This document shows, piece by piece, positions 43,412-52,172 of a stretch of DNA of 64,000 bases (position 1 is its first letter; every line of letters starts with the position of its first letter). The position numbers were made by a program, and so were the translations under genes. Origin of the DNA: an uncultured Bacteroidota bacterium (GTDB lineage Bacteria; Bacteroidota; Bacteroidia; Flavobacteriales; Flavobacteriaceae); contig CACJYD010000008.1 in assembly GCA_902597545.1 (NCBI GenBank), positions 1-64,000 of the forward strand. Direction: 5' to 3'. Under the pieces are notes generated by a model, which was not told the DNA's origin, did not search any database, and saw nothing but the letters and a program-made list of their open reading frames with translations.

Positions 43412-44752
43412 TTAAAAATCTCTGTAAGTTGAATCTAAATAGATATTCGCCTCATCTTCCTCAAACTTTGCTTTAGAATTATCCCAGTGAAGTGTTTTTC
43501 CTGGAAATCTTCCAGCAATGACACCAAGAAGGATGGTTTCTGTCAATCTAGATGAGTATGAAAAAGGTGCGGTACACTCATCTTTACCAAGACATGCATC
43601 TATGAACTGATGATAGTGCAAGTGGGACTCCTTTCCATAATCTCTTACTGGAATTTCACTTAAATCACCATTTTTAACAAATTTTGAAACATCAAAATCC
43701 AAATATTTATTATCCACAATCAATTTTGGAAGCTCCATAAAATGGGGGAGGAGTAGTTTTCCCTTTTCACCCATAAACATAGCTCCTTGTAATGGAAGTT
43801 TATCACCATTAGGTAATTTTAAATCTTTATGTTTTCTTGGTGAACCTTTTCCATCTTCCCAAATCCATGTTAGTTTATCAGTTGTATATTTTGTTCCGGG
43901 AAAAACATACTCAACATAATTTTTTTCAGGAAAACCAAAGTTATTAGGCTTTCTACATTTATTTTTGATAGTAATGGGAACGTCAAGTTCCAAAGCATTA
44001 TAAGGAGTGTCAAAAATATGAACACCCATATCACCCAAAGTTCCACAACCAAAATCGACAATTTTTCTCCACATGCCAGGGTGATAAATTTTTTCTTTGT
44101 AGGGTCTTTCTTTTGCTGTTCCAAGCCATAAATTCCAATCAAGAGAGTTTGGTATTGAATCTTCTCCTATTGGTGCAGGCCCATCATATCCCCAATTTTT
44201 TGGACACCATGCTCTTACTGTGCTAACTTTTCCAATAATTCCTGATTTAATTAGAAGAGTGGCTAACTTATAGTCATAAAAAGAATGAACCTGAATACCC
44301 ATTTGAGTTATTAAATTTTTTTCTTCAGCTAATTTTTTCATTTTTCTAGCCTCAGAAACGTGGTGAGTCAATGGTTTTTGACAGTAAACATGTTTATTAA
44401 GGTTCATTGCCATTATGGATGCAGGTGCGTGAGTGTGATCTGGTGTTGAGACAATGACCGCATCAATTTCATCATGAATATTTTTTAACATTTCACGATA
44501 GTCTTTAAAAAGCTTGGCATTAGGGAATAATTTTCCTGCCTCAATTAAAGCTTTATTATCAACATCACAAAGTGCAAAAACTTCAACATTTTTATGAGAT
44601 GCAATGTCATTGAGGTCTGATTTTCCCATTCCTCCTACGCCTATGTGGGCAGTTTTTACTTTATCATTTATATTTAACAAATTAAAATTAGGTATTAGTG
44701 GTGTTAATCCTAAAAGAGATGTGTTTTTTAAAAAGGTCCTTCTTTTTGTCAT
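43412..44752 (-). CDS. Secreted Gfo/Idh/MocA oxidoreductase (second copy)
   Basis: A 446-residue paralogue of the downstream gene, with a twin-arginine-like signal (TKRRTFLKNTSLLGLTPLIP), loop TAHIGVGGMGKSDL and VYCQKPLTHHVSEARKM. The Glu of the usual EKP is Gln here, a form common in the secreted subgroup. Both copies keep DHTHAPAS/DHTHFAPA after the STP motif, the loop that contacts cofactor and substrate. It lies 2 bp downstream of the DUF1080 gene. Likely oxidises a glycoside in the periplasm; substrate unknown. Confidence 0.84.
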   Translation of the reverse strand: MTKRRTFLKNTSLLGLTPLIPNFNLLNINDKVKTAHIGVGGMGKSDLNDIASHKNVEVFALCDVDNKALIEAGKLFPNAKLFKDYREMLKNIHDEIDAVIVSTPDHTHAPASIMAMNLNKHVYCQKPLTHHVSEARKMKKLAEEKNLITQMGIQVHSFYDYKLATLLIKSGIIGKVSTVRAWCPKNWGYDGPAPIGEDSIPNSLDWNLWLGTAKERPYKEKIYHPGMWRKIVDFGCGTLGDMGVHIFDTPYNALELDVPITIKNKCRKPNNFGFPEKNYVEYVFPGTKYTTDKLTWIWEDGKGSPRKHKDLKLPNGDKLPLQGAMFMGEKGKLLLPHFMELPKLIVDNKYLDFDVSKFVKNGDLSEIPVRDYGKESHLHYHQFIDACLGKDECTAPFSYSSRLTETILLGVIAGRFPGKTLHWDNSKAKFEEDEANIYLDSTYRDF

Positions 44753-44754
44753 TT

Positions 44755-45555
44755 CTATAATTTTTTAATTTTAATTTCTCTAAACCAAATCGGGCTATCA
44801 TGGTCTTGTAAAGCTATATATCCTTTTTTGAATTTACCATAGTCGGGAAATTCATCCCATTTTCCTGAATTTCTTCTTTCATACCAATCATCAGAATAAG
44901 GAACAAATGAAACAATTAGCTCACCATTTAGCCAGTGCTCAACTCTCTCTTGAGTATATTTTATTTTTGTAGAATTCCATTCACCTGCAGGCTTTAACTT
45001 TTTAATTTTTTCATCAGCAGGATACATGGCATAGTCAGCGCCTGCTTTTTGCCAGTCTTCAAGCTCAGAGTTATTTAGTTTCCCCCAACCAAAATCATCA
45101 ATTAGTTGATATTCGGGGGATACTGCATAGGGTGCAGAATATCCTTCTTTTACGTGGTAAAAAACACCACTATTTCCACCGACAGGAAGTTTCCACTCAA
45201 GATATAATTCAAAATTTTCAAACTCCTCCACGTGATATATTATATCACCTCCGCCTTCCCAATTTTCTTCTTTTTTTAATTGAGTATCAAAGGTTAAATT
45301 ACCATCAATTGCAGCCCACTTTTTGGGGATTTCTTTACCATTATATGCTCTCCATCCATTTGTTGTTTCTCCATCAAATAAATAAGTCCATTCAGAGGAT
45401 TTTTTTGAATTTTCACATGAAAATAAAAATCCAATCAAAAAACCCATCACGATGCCTTTGAACCAAGATATCCAGTATGCTTGATAATGTGTTACTTTCC
45501 AGAATAATCTCTTTTTTTCAGTAAACTTTTCGTGCCAAACACATAAATTTTTCAT
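44755..45555 (-). CDS. DUF1080 (3-keto-glycoside hydrolase-type) protein
   Basis: DUF1080 proteins have a concanavalin-like fold; some hydrolyse 3-keto-disaccharides. The core reads WTYLFDGETTNGWRAYNGKEIP, GGDIIYHVEEFENFELYLEW, GNSGVFYHVKEG and YQLIDDFGWGK, ending ALQDHDSPIWFREIKIKKL. The start at 45555 lies 1 bp after the GH20 stop and adds a basic, aromatic 36-residue leader (MKNLCVWHEKFTEKKRLFW) before MGFLIGFLFSC. An internal ATG at 45447 would give an ordinary lipoprotein. The neighbouring oxidoreductases support a 3-keto-glycoside pathway. Fold call is firm, start uncertain. Confidence 0.82.
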   Translation of the reverse strand: MKNLCVWHEKFTEKKRLFWKVTHYQAYWISWFKGIVMGFLIGFLFSCENSKKSSEWTYLFDGETTNGWRAYNGKEIPKKWAAIDGNLTFDTQLKKEENWEGGGDIIYHVEEFENFELYLEWKLPVGGNSGVFYHVKEGYSAPYAVSPEYQLIDDFGWGKLNNSELEDWQKAGADYAMYPADEKIKKLKPAGEWNSTKIKYTQERVEHWLNGELIVSFVPYSDDWYERRNSGKWDEFPDYGKFKKGYIALQDHDSPIWFREIKIKKL

Positions 45556-45556
45556 A

Positions 45557-47593
45557 TTAATTATAAGTTAAGTTAATTTTTTCAAAAAGTTTAATTTCAG
45601 CTATAAATTGCCAATCCATATTTAATGTTTGATTAGCAGTATGATTGTGATGATCTTGATCAAGAATATAATTTTCAGGTTTGATTATGTTTCTGCTTTT
45701 TGAATATACTTTTTCAAAATTGTCTCTTATTGAGGTAAATTCTTCCATTTTATTTAATAATAAACTTAAATCATTTTCTCCTTTGTCAAAATTTGAAATA
45801 GCAATGAAAGTTTCATAGCTAAATAAAGCTAGTTTTGCAACTTGTTCATACACCTCTAATGCATAACTTCCTCTAATTGTTTTTGTTTGTTGCAGATTTA
45901 TTTTTTCTATTATTATTTTTAAATCTTTAATGTGGTTCTGAGCAATAGTTATTTTTTTATCAAATTTTTGATTCCATTTTCCTGGATTATTAATTTCTGG
46001 AAGATCTACAATATGAGTTTCTAGTGGCAAACTGGTTTTTGTTATTTGATTTCTGTGCTTTTTTTCCTTAATAAATAAATTTGCCCAATCTCTTACAGGT
46101 TTGTCTAGATCGTCAATAAATTCAAATTTTGGATCATTAAATGATGGTGAGAAAAATTTATGTCGAAATTTTGATTTAAAGTCTTTGGAACTCAAATCAT
46201 TTCCTGCCCAGGTGTATTCAGCAAAAGCGTAAATTCCACGTTTATAAAGTTCAAAGTGTGGCGAGTCATCATCCCATAAAGTAAGTAGCAGACCATCGAG
46301 TTCTTTTTCAACTGAAGTTAAAGAAAATGATTTAATTGATTCAATATTACTATAATCTTGTGGCATTAAAACCCATCTGGTTTGACCAGCTGTTGCACCC
46401 ATTACTTTTAGATTATTTTCTTTATACCAGTCTATTGTTTTTAGATTTCCTTCTGCCCAAGGGTAAAAATAATTCCATCTCATATATATGCAGTTTTTTG
46501 GAAAATCATTAAGATATTCAGTTAATTTTTTTTCATTTTTAATCCATATGCTATCAACTTTTTCTTTTGAAAGTTTTGTATTTCTAGTAACCATCCAAAC
46601 TCCACCATGTTTAAGATACATATCATCCCAAAATATTGGTATCCTATTATTTTGCTTAGCGAATTCAGAAACTTTATTCAACCACAGTAGATTAAGCTCG
46701 AATCCCTTTTTTCCATCTCTATCAATAACTCTTACCTCATCACCTCCTACATGCAAAAATTGACCATAAGGTGTAGCTTCAATTGCGTCTTTATAAAGAT
46801 CAAATTGAACATCATATGTTTCTGGATTTAGGGGATTGAAAGCCCAATCATTATCTGAGACATCTCTCAAAGCTTTGTACTTGTCATGTTTAAGAATAAA
46901 AGAAGCATGCCCTAAACCTTGGATTAAGGGACTGATCTTAATATTCCTATCATTCGCATAGTCACTTAAGCTCTTCCACCAAGAAATGGAATAACTATCT
47001 GGAGCAGCAATAATTGGTCTTTTTTCATATCCGAGTTTATCTTCAAATTCTATGATTATGCCATTGATTTTTAAAGAAGCTAATTCGTCAATAAGTTTGA
47101 AATAATATTCTTTTTTTTCAGTATGGTGCTTAACATCTATATGAATTGATCTATACTTTAGAGAAGGAAAGTCCTTTATTGTGATAATTGGTAAATTGAT
47201 ATTTAGATCATTTGAATCAGTAATTAATTGGTTTAATGAATTAAATGAATAAAATAATCCAGCTTTATCCTTTGCTATAATTTCAATTTTTTCTTTAGAA
47301 ATATTTAAATGATAACCCTCATCAGCTATGTCTAATTCATTGTCAATTTTAAATGATAAGTTATGTTTATTAGCTGTACCTTTTTTCAAATTTAATGTTT
47401 GACTTAGTAAAACTGGAAGCTCATTTGATTGCGAGTAAAAAATAAAATCTGATTTGCTATTAAATGACGATGATTTCCCATTGTGCTCTGCTTTTTTTAC
47501 AGAGGGCAATAAAACAAAATTGTCTTCAATTTTATTTTTTTGACAAGAAGAAAAAAATATAATTATTAATATTATTTTGAGGACGACTTTCAT
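45557..47593 (-). CDS. Glycoside hydrolase family 20 lipoprotein (beta-hexosaminidase-like)
   Basis: GH20 enzymes remove terminal N-acetylhexosamine by substrate-assisted catalysis. From the ATG at 47593 the protein has 678 residues with a lipoprotein signal (VLKIILIIIFFSSC, Cys near residue 17). An N-terminal GH20b-type domain (KDKAGLFYSFNSLNQL) precedes the barrel (LKYRSIHIDVKHHTEKKEY), the catalytic pair Asp-Glu in FLHVGGDEVRV near residue 295 and IPIFWDDMYLKHGG. An upstream in-frame ATG would place 19 unlikely residues before the signal. It is the first gene of the oxidoreductase/DUF1080 operon. Confidence 0.86.
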   Translation of the reverse strand: MKVVLKIILIIIFFSSCQKNKIEDNFVLLPSVKKAEHNGKSSSFNSKSDFIFYSQSNELPVLLSQTLNLKKGTANKHNLSFKIDNELDIADEGYHLNISKEKIEIIAKDKAGLFYSFNSLNQLITDSNDLNINLPIITIKDFPSLKYRSIHIDVKHHTEKKEYYFKLIDELASLKINGIIIEFEDKLGYEKRPIIAAPDSYSISWWKSLSDYANDRNIKISPLIQGLGHASFILKHDKYKALRDVSDNDWAFNPLNPETYDVQFDLYKDAIEATPYGQFLHVGGDEVRVIDRDGKKGFELNLLWLNKVSEFAKQNNRIPIFWDDMYLKHGGVWMVTRNTKLSKEKVDSIWIKNEKKLTEYLNDFPKNCIYMRWNYFYPWAEGNLKTIDWYKENNLKVMGATAGQTRWVLMPQDYSNIESIKSFSLTSVEKELDGLLLTLWDDDSPHFELYKRGIYAFAEYTWAGNDLSSKDFKSKFRHKFFSPSFNDPKFEFIDDLDKPVRDWANLFIKEKKHRNQITKTSLPLETHIVDLPEINNPGKWNQKFDKKITIAQNHIKDLKIIIEKINLQQTKTIRGSYALEVYEQVAKLALFSYETFIAISNFDKGENDLSLLLNKMEEFTSIRDNFEKVYSKSRNIIKPENYILDQDHHNHTANQTLNMDWQFIAEIKLFEKINLTYN

Positions 47594-47632
47594 AACGTCA
47601 TTTTTCACTCTGAAATTAGTAAATATTAAAGT

Positions 47633-47660
47633 AAAAAAAAACCCCAACATGGCGTTGAGG
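47633..47660 (-). terminator. Duplicated copy of the tRNA-Arg terminator
   Basis: Read on the minus strand, CCTCAAC-loop-GTTGGGG is followed by nine T. It is identical to the terminator behind the intact tRNA-Arg and may end transcription of the two small genes upstream on this strand. Confidence 0.75.
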
Positions 47661-47667
47661 TTTGATG

Positions 47668-47688
47668 TGATCGCGGCACGATTCGAAC
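47668..47688 (-). pseudogene. tRNA-Arg 3'-end fragment
   Basis: The 21 bases from the T-loop to the discriminator of tRNA-Arg (GTTCGAATCGTGCCGCGATCA on the minus strand, split here only for naming: T-loop GTTCGAAT, stem CGTGC, acceptor CGCGATC, A). The rest of the tRNA is missing. Confidence 0.9.
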
Positions 47689-47825
47689 TAACAGAATTAA
47701 AAGAAGAAGATATGCCTGTGGTTTAGTTAATTTTTTTAATCAGAAAAAGCAGGAAATTTAAAATGGAAATCTACTAATAAGAATGCAGGAGAAAATTGCG
47801 ATTACTAATTGCCTTAAAAATAAAA

Positions 47826-48329
47826 TTATTTAAGGTATTTATTTGGTATTTTGGTTTTTTCTGATTCTTGCATCCAAAAAATATTTATAACATACCACCT
47901 TTTGTTATCGTACATTAACTGTATACTGTTTATACCTCTCATAAATGGTATTGTATCTGTTTTTTTTCTAAAAGACTCATAGCTTGAAAATACATGAGCA
48001 ATATTTCCAAATCTTTCAATTGTATTATTCATTCCAACTTCGTGAAAACCATTTTCATAAAGCCATTTACCAGATGTTTCAATATATTCTTTAGGCGTCA
48101 TATACCTAGCTGTGTGAGATTCTTGAGAAGGCCCTGTTGGGATTAATTTTGCGTCTTTATGAAATAAGTTTAGAAATAGATCCCAGTCTCTTTCCTCACC
48201 TTTGTCTCCAGAAATAACATCGTAAAGACTTTCTATTGTTGATTCAATAGTTTTTGTCTTTTGTTCCACAGAAATCTGTGAATTTAAACTTAGAGATGCT
48301 ATTAAAAAAAGTATATATATATTTTTCAT
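47826..48329 (-). CDS. Exported NTF2-like (SnoaL/DUF4440-type) protein
   Basis: A 167-residue protein with a signal peptide (MKNIYILFLIASLSLNSQ). The mature part, with SLYDVISGDKGEERDWDLFLNLFHKDAKLIPTG, ERFGNIAHVFSSYESF and GINSIQLMYDNKRWYVINIFW, has the cone-shaped NTF2-like pattern of SnoaL/DUF4440 proteins, which bind small ligands or act as isomerases and hydrolases. No catalytic residues can be assigned. It lies 2 bp after the small lipoprotein gene, within the segment bounded by tRNA-Arg repeats. Confidence 0.75.
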   Translation of the reverse strand: MKNIYILFLIASLSLNSQISVEQKTKTIESTIESLYDVISGDKGEERDWDLFLNLFHKDAKLIPTGPSQESHTARYMTPKEYIETSGKWLYENGFHEVGMNNTIERFGNIAHVFSSYESFRKKTDTIPFMRGINSIQLMYDNKRWYVINIFWMQESEKTKIPNKYLK

Positions 48330-48331
48330 TA

Positions 48332-48547
48332 TTATAAATCAGATTTTTCAATTCTAACAATAATAATTTCTTTACCATCTTCTTCTTTTTCCTCTGAGGT
48401 TATTTTCCATTCTCCTTGGATACCATCAACATTATCACCATCAATTGAAATATTAATATGGTTGTCAACTTCTATATTAGGGTTCGCATCAACACAAGAT
48501 GTAAACATAAAAGGAATAAATAGTAATAGTAGAATTAGTTTTTTCAT
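48332..48547 (-). CDS. Small lipoprotein, unknown function
   Basis: A 71-residue protein with a clear lipoprotein signal (MKKLILLLLFIPFMFTSC, Cys at 18) and a short acidic mature part (VDNHINISIDGDNVDGIQGEW, ending IIIVRIEKSDL) that looks like a small beta-sheet unit. I do not recognise it. It precedes the NTF2-like gene by 2 bp, so both are probably expressed together as cargo of the tRNA-Arg-bounded segment. Confidence 0.65.
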   Translation of the reverse strand: MKKLILLLLFIPFMFTSCVDANPNIEVDNHINISIDGDNVDGIQGEWKITSEEKEEDGKEIIIVRIEKSDL

Positions 48548-48636
48548 AATTAGTTATTTGTCAACCTAATATATAAAATTATCTCCCTTAATCTTAATAG
48601 TCACAGTTTTTAAATGTTGAGTGCCCCGATATACAG

Positions 48637-48664
48637 AAAAAAAAACCCCAACATGGCGTTGAGG
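48637..48664 (-). terminator. Terminator of tRNA-Arg
   Basis: On the minus strand CCTCAAC (48664-48658) pairs with GTTGGGG (48652-48646), one G-U pair included, followed by nine T. It lies 7 bp after the tRNA discriminator base. Confidence 0.85.
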
Positions 48665-48692
48665 TTTGATGTGATCGCGGCACGATTCGAAC
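48637..48692 (-). repeat. 56-bp direct repeat, tRNA-proximal copy
   Basis: Identical to 47633-47688; here it continues into the complete tRNA-Arg. The repeat edge falls in the T-loop, a known sub-site for tyrosine recombinases that integrate at tRNA genes. Confidence 0.9.
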
Positions 48693-48745
48693 GTGCGACC
48701 GTCTGCTTAGAAGGCAGATGCTCTATCCAGCTGAGCTACGCGACC
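48672..48745 (-). tRNA. tRNA-Arg (TCT)
   Basis: A 74-nt cloverleaf on the minus strand. Acceptor GGTCGCG pairs with CGCGATC (one G-U), the anticodon stem TCTGC/GCAGA encloses CTTCTAA, giving anticodon TCT, and the T-arm is GCACG-TTCGAAT-CGTGC. Discriminator A; CCA not encoded. Confidence 0.96.
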
Positions 48746-48974
48746 AATTGGAGTATGCAAAAGTAATTAATTATATTTTTTTTGCAATTGATTTTACATC
48801 ATATGTTAAAAATTCAAATTATCAAATTAGCAATAAATTAATTAAGGATTAATTAATTATTCAAAACTGTCTCTAAAAAAATATGATTTTGACTTTTTAT
48901 ACTATACTTTTTTGCATATTTGTAAAAGAAGGGAGTAAAAGTTACACCCAACAACAATTAACTAACTAAGTAAT

Positions 48975-51900
48975 ATGAAAAAATTTTTAGTATTATTTCT
49001 ATTTCCTTTATTTGTTTTTTCACAATCTAAAACAGTTACTGGGATAGTAAATGATGAAAATAGTTCTCCATTGCCTGGAGCAACTGTTCAACTCAAAGGT
49101 TCTGAATCGATTGGTGCTATCACGGATTTTGATGGAAATTTTTCTATCACAATTCCTTCAGATGCTGAGCAAGTTCTAATCATCTCTTACATTGGATATC
49201 TAAATGAAGAGGTCGATGTTACAAATCAAATCTCCATAACAGTAGATCTTCAACCTGACACTGAAGCACTTGAAGAGGTTGTAGTTATTGGTTATGGTAC
49301 TGTACTTAAAAGAGACTTGACTGGATCAGTTAGTTCTATTAAGGTTGAAGATGATGTATCACGAGCTGCAGCAACAGTAGATCAACTTTTACAAGGTAGA
49401 GCAGCTGGTGTCCAGGTTACTCAAAATGCTGCCAATCCCAACTCTGGTGTTAGTGTTAGAATTAGAGGAACGAATAGTTTAAGAGGAAATAATGAACCGT
49501 TATACGTGGTGGATGGTGTTATTATATCGTCTGCTGGTGAAGATGTAAATGCAGTTGGAACTGGGAATACAGGTCAAGACCCTCAAAGTGGATTAAATGG
49601 GATTAATCCTAGAGACATTGAAAGTATTGAAATTTTAAAAGATGCTTCTGCAACAGCAATATATGGTTCAAGAGGTGCAAATGGAGTTGTATTAATTACC
49701 ACTAAATCAGGCTCAAAAGAAGATGGTAAAGGAAAATTTAATGTATACTTTACATCAACTGTAGCTGATATTACTAAGACATATGACATGTTGGATGGAG
49801 TTGGATATGCAAATTATTCAAATGCTGCTAGAGTTGCAGCTGGAGAAAGCCCTAGATATAGAGTTGAAGGTGATAATGTTTTTTCATTTCTAACAAATCC
49901 TGACGGTACTCCGTCTGATGTTATAGATAATACCCCCAATGAACTTTATGATTGGCAAGATTATATATATGAACAAGGCATTAGCTCTAATTTGGGAGTT
50001 ACATTTTCTGGTGCATCAGATAATGGTGACTATTACCTTTCTGCTGGATTTAACGACATGAATGGTTTGATAGAAAATGCAAACTTTCAGACTACAGATC
50101 TAAGGCTAAACCTTAATTATGATATTAATGATAAGTTAAGAGTTGAAGCAAGACTATCAACATTTTTTAGTGAATCTGACTTTGCAGAGGGTGGAGATTT
50201 AATTGGTGGTGACCAAAGTTTTGTACAACAAACAGTATCATACAATCCTATTATCGCAAATGGTTTAGAAGATATTAGTGATTTTTTTGATGGAAATGTT
50301 TTATCAAATCCTATTGCTTGGATTGATGATTTTACTGATGAATCTAAAGAAAACAGAGTTATTGCATCTTTGGCTGTTAAATATAAATTTAATGTCCCTG
50401 GCCTTCAATATGAGTTTAGGGTAGGAGGTAATTTAAGAGATAAAGATAGAAGCAGATTCTATGGTTTAACAACATGGCAAGGTGCTAATGCAAATGGTTT
50501 GTATCAACAAATGAAATTAAACGCTCTTACCTATCAAGTAAATAATTTTTTAAGATATAATAGAAATTACAACAGAAATCACAGGGTTAATGCAACATTA
50601 GGTGTTACTTATGATGTTAGAGATGTTTCAAGTAGTACTTATGCTGTGCAAGATTTTGTTACTGCTCAGTTAGGAACAGATCAACCATTTTTAGGACAAG
50701 TAATTTCAAATCCGCTATTACTTAGAGCAGCCGATCAACAAATGTTTTCATTACTTGGTCGTTTTAATTATACTTTTAAAAACAAATATGTTTTAACAGC
50801 TAGTTTTAGACGAGATGGTGTATCTAAGTTTTCAGAAAATAATCGTTATGGATTTTTCCCATCATTTGCCTTAGCTTGGAGAGCTGGTTCTGAGAAATTT
50901 ATTCAAAACCTAGATTTGTTTTCAAGTCTTAAATTTAGAGCTGGATGGGGGCAAATTGGTAATCATGGTATTGGTCCTTATGGAACCTTACCTAATTACG
51001 GTGCATCATCAAGTCTATATGGTACTCCAACTAATGGAACAACTGTACCAATTGTTTTAAGTAACATACCAAATCCTGATTTGACTTGGGAAACAACTGA
51101 ACAATTAAATGTTGGAGTTGATTTTGGATTTGATAATGGTAAAATTTCAGGTACTGTTGATATCTATGAAAAGAATACCAAAGATTTATTACAACAAACA
51201 CCGATTCCCACTTCGACAGGGTTCTCTAATATGTTAATAAATAGAGGTACTCTTGAAAATAAAGGTGTTGAGTTAGGTTTAGATGTTACTGTCCTTGATC
51301 AAGGTGATTTAAATATTACCGTAGGTGGTAATATTGCATTTAATAAGACTAAGATTGAAAATTTAGGACTTATTCCTGGAGATATTTTGATGGATAACGG
51401 ATCTGGAATCTATGGTGTTCAACAAATTCCATCATATTTAGGAAATACTCCAAGTCGTGGAAATAGCATAAAATTCCCGTTAAATATTTTCTTAGAAGGT
51501 CATGAGACAGCATTGTTTTATGGTTGGAAAACCGATGGTATTTTTAAGTCAGGGGATCAAATGTATAGAATTAACGGATCCATGTCTCAACCTGGAGATA
51601 TTAAAGTTTTAGATTTAAATGGAGATGGTCAAGTTGATTTGGCAGACAGAACTATAATTGGAAATCCTAACCCAGATTATATCTACGGTTTCAATGTTAA
51701 TTTATCATATAAAGGGTTTTCCATGAGAGCTTTATTTAATGGAACCGAAGGAAATGATATTGTAAATGGAAATATGTACAGATTCGGTTATGCTGAAGGA
51801 ACCTATAGAAATATTATTAAAGAGGCTTGGACTGATAGATGGTCTGCAGACAATCCTAACGGTACATACCCAAGACTCGGATATTCATCCAATTTATTTG

Positions 51901-52169
51901 CTGCAGCAATGGACAGGTTTGTAGAGGATGGTAGTTATTTAAGGTTAAAAAATATTACTTTAAACTATGATATTCCAATTAAACCTGACAATTTCATTGA
52001 TTCTGCTAATGTATATGTAACTGGAACAAATTTGTTTACATGGACTGATTATTCTGGTTATGATCCTGAAATAACGACCTTCATGTATGATGGACTTATT
52101 CAGGGTGTTGACTGGAATAATAAACCAAACTCTAAGTCTATTTTGGTTGGTGTCAATTTAACTTTTTAA
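48975..52169 (+). CDS. susC: SusC/RagA family TonB-dependent outer membrane transporter
   Basis: SusC proteins are TonB-driven pores that import oligosaccharides together with SusD. The 1064-residue protein has a signal peptide (LVLFLFPLFVFSQ), a carboxypeptidase-D-like N-terminal domain (VTGIVNDENSSPLPGATVQL, about 20-95), the LEEVVVIGYGT segment, a plug (VRIRGTNSLRGNNEPLYVVDG; DASATAIYGSRGANGVVLIT) and a long beta-barrel ending SILVGVNLTF. The extra N-terminal domain that signals to anti-sigma factors is absent. First gene of a xylan locus after a 229-bp gap that holds its promoter. No regulator gene adjoins it. Confidence 0.94.
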   Translation: MKKFLVLFLFPLFVFSQSKTVTGIVNDENSSPLPGATVQLKGSESIGAITDFDGNFSITIPSDAEQVLIISYIGYLNEEVDVTNQISITVDLQPDTEALEEVVVIGYGTVLKRDLTGSVSSIKVEDDVSRAAATVDQLLQGRAAGVQVTQNAANPNSGVSVRIRGTNSLRGNNEPLYVVDGVIISSAGEDVNAVGTGNTGQDPQSGLNGINPRDIESIEILKDASATAIYGSRGANGVVLITTKSGSKEDGKGKFNVYFTSTVADITKTYDMLDGVGYANYSNAARVAAGESPRYRVEGDNVFSFLTNPDGTPSDVIDNTPNELYDWQDYIYEQGISSNLGVTFSGASDNGDYYLSAGFNDMNGLIENANFQTTDLRLNLNYDINDKLRVEARLSTFFSESDFAEGGDLIGGDQSFVQQTVSYNPIIANGLEDISDFFDGNVLSNPIAWIDDFTDESKENRVIASLAVKYKFNVPGLQYEFRVGGNLRDKDRSRFYGLTTWQGANANGLYQQMKLNALTYQVNNFLRYNRNYNRNHRVNATLGVTYDVRDVSSSTYAVQDFVTAQLGTDQPFLGQVISNPLLLRAADQQMFSLLGRFNYTFKNKYVLTASFRRDGVSKFSENNRYGFFPSFALAWRAGSEKFIQNLDLFSSLKFRAGWGQIGNHGIGPYGTLPNYGASSSLYGTPTNGTTVPIVLSNIPNPDLTWETTEQLNVGVDFGFDNGKISGTVDIYEKNTKDLLQQTPIPTSTGFSNMLINRGTLENKGVELGLDVTVLDQGDLNITVGGNIAFNKTKIENLGLIPGDILMDNGSGIYGVQQIPSYLGNTPSRGNSIKFPLNIFLEGHETALFYGWKTDGIFKSGDQMYRINGSMSQPGDIKVLDLNGDGQVDLADRTIIGNPNPDYIYGFNVNLSYKGFSMRALFNGTEGNDIVNGNMYRFGYAEGTYRNIIKEAWTDRWSADNPNGTYPRLGYSSNLFAAAMDRFVEDGSYLRLKNITLNYDIPIKPDNFIDSANVYVTGTNLFTWTDYSGYDPEITTFMYDGLIQGVDWNNKPNSKSILVGVNLTF

Positions 52170-52172
52170 AAA

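Larger units (their letters stand above)
47633..47688 (-). repeat. 56-bp direct repeat, distal copy (att-like)
   Basis: Identical in all 56 bases to 48637-48692. It contains the terminator and the last 21 bases of tRNA-Arg up to the T-loop TTCGAA. Beyond 47688 the sequence diverges completely, so it is a broken tRNA end, as left by site-specific integration at a tRNA gene. Confidence 0.9.
47689..48692. mobile_element. Possible ~1-kb integrated segment between tRNA-Arg direct repeats
   Basis: The segment is bounded by the 56-bp repeats and holds two small minus-strand genes for exported proteins but no integrase, transposase or terminal inverted repeats. It could be the remnant of an integrated island or a mobilisable mini-element that uses another element's recombinase. 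The first 130 bases (47689-47825) hold nothing recognisable. A simple local duplication is the alternative. Confidence 0.4.

Noticed and set aside
47689-47825. Small genes or recombinase remnant between the distal att-like copy and the NTF2-like gene
   Set aside because: Only very short frames (under 20 codons) and no motif could be seen.
48880-48925. Promoter of susC (TTTTG near 48887 and CATATTTG at 48915-48922)
   Set aside because: The -7 box has a mismatch at its first base and spacing is long; not strong enough to list as a feature.
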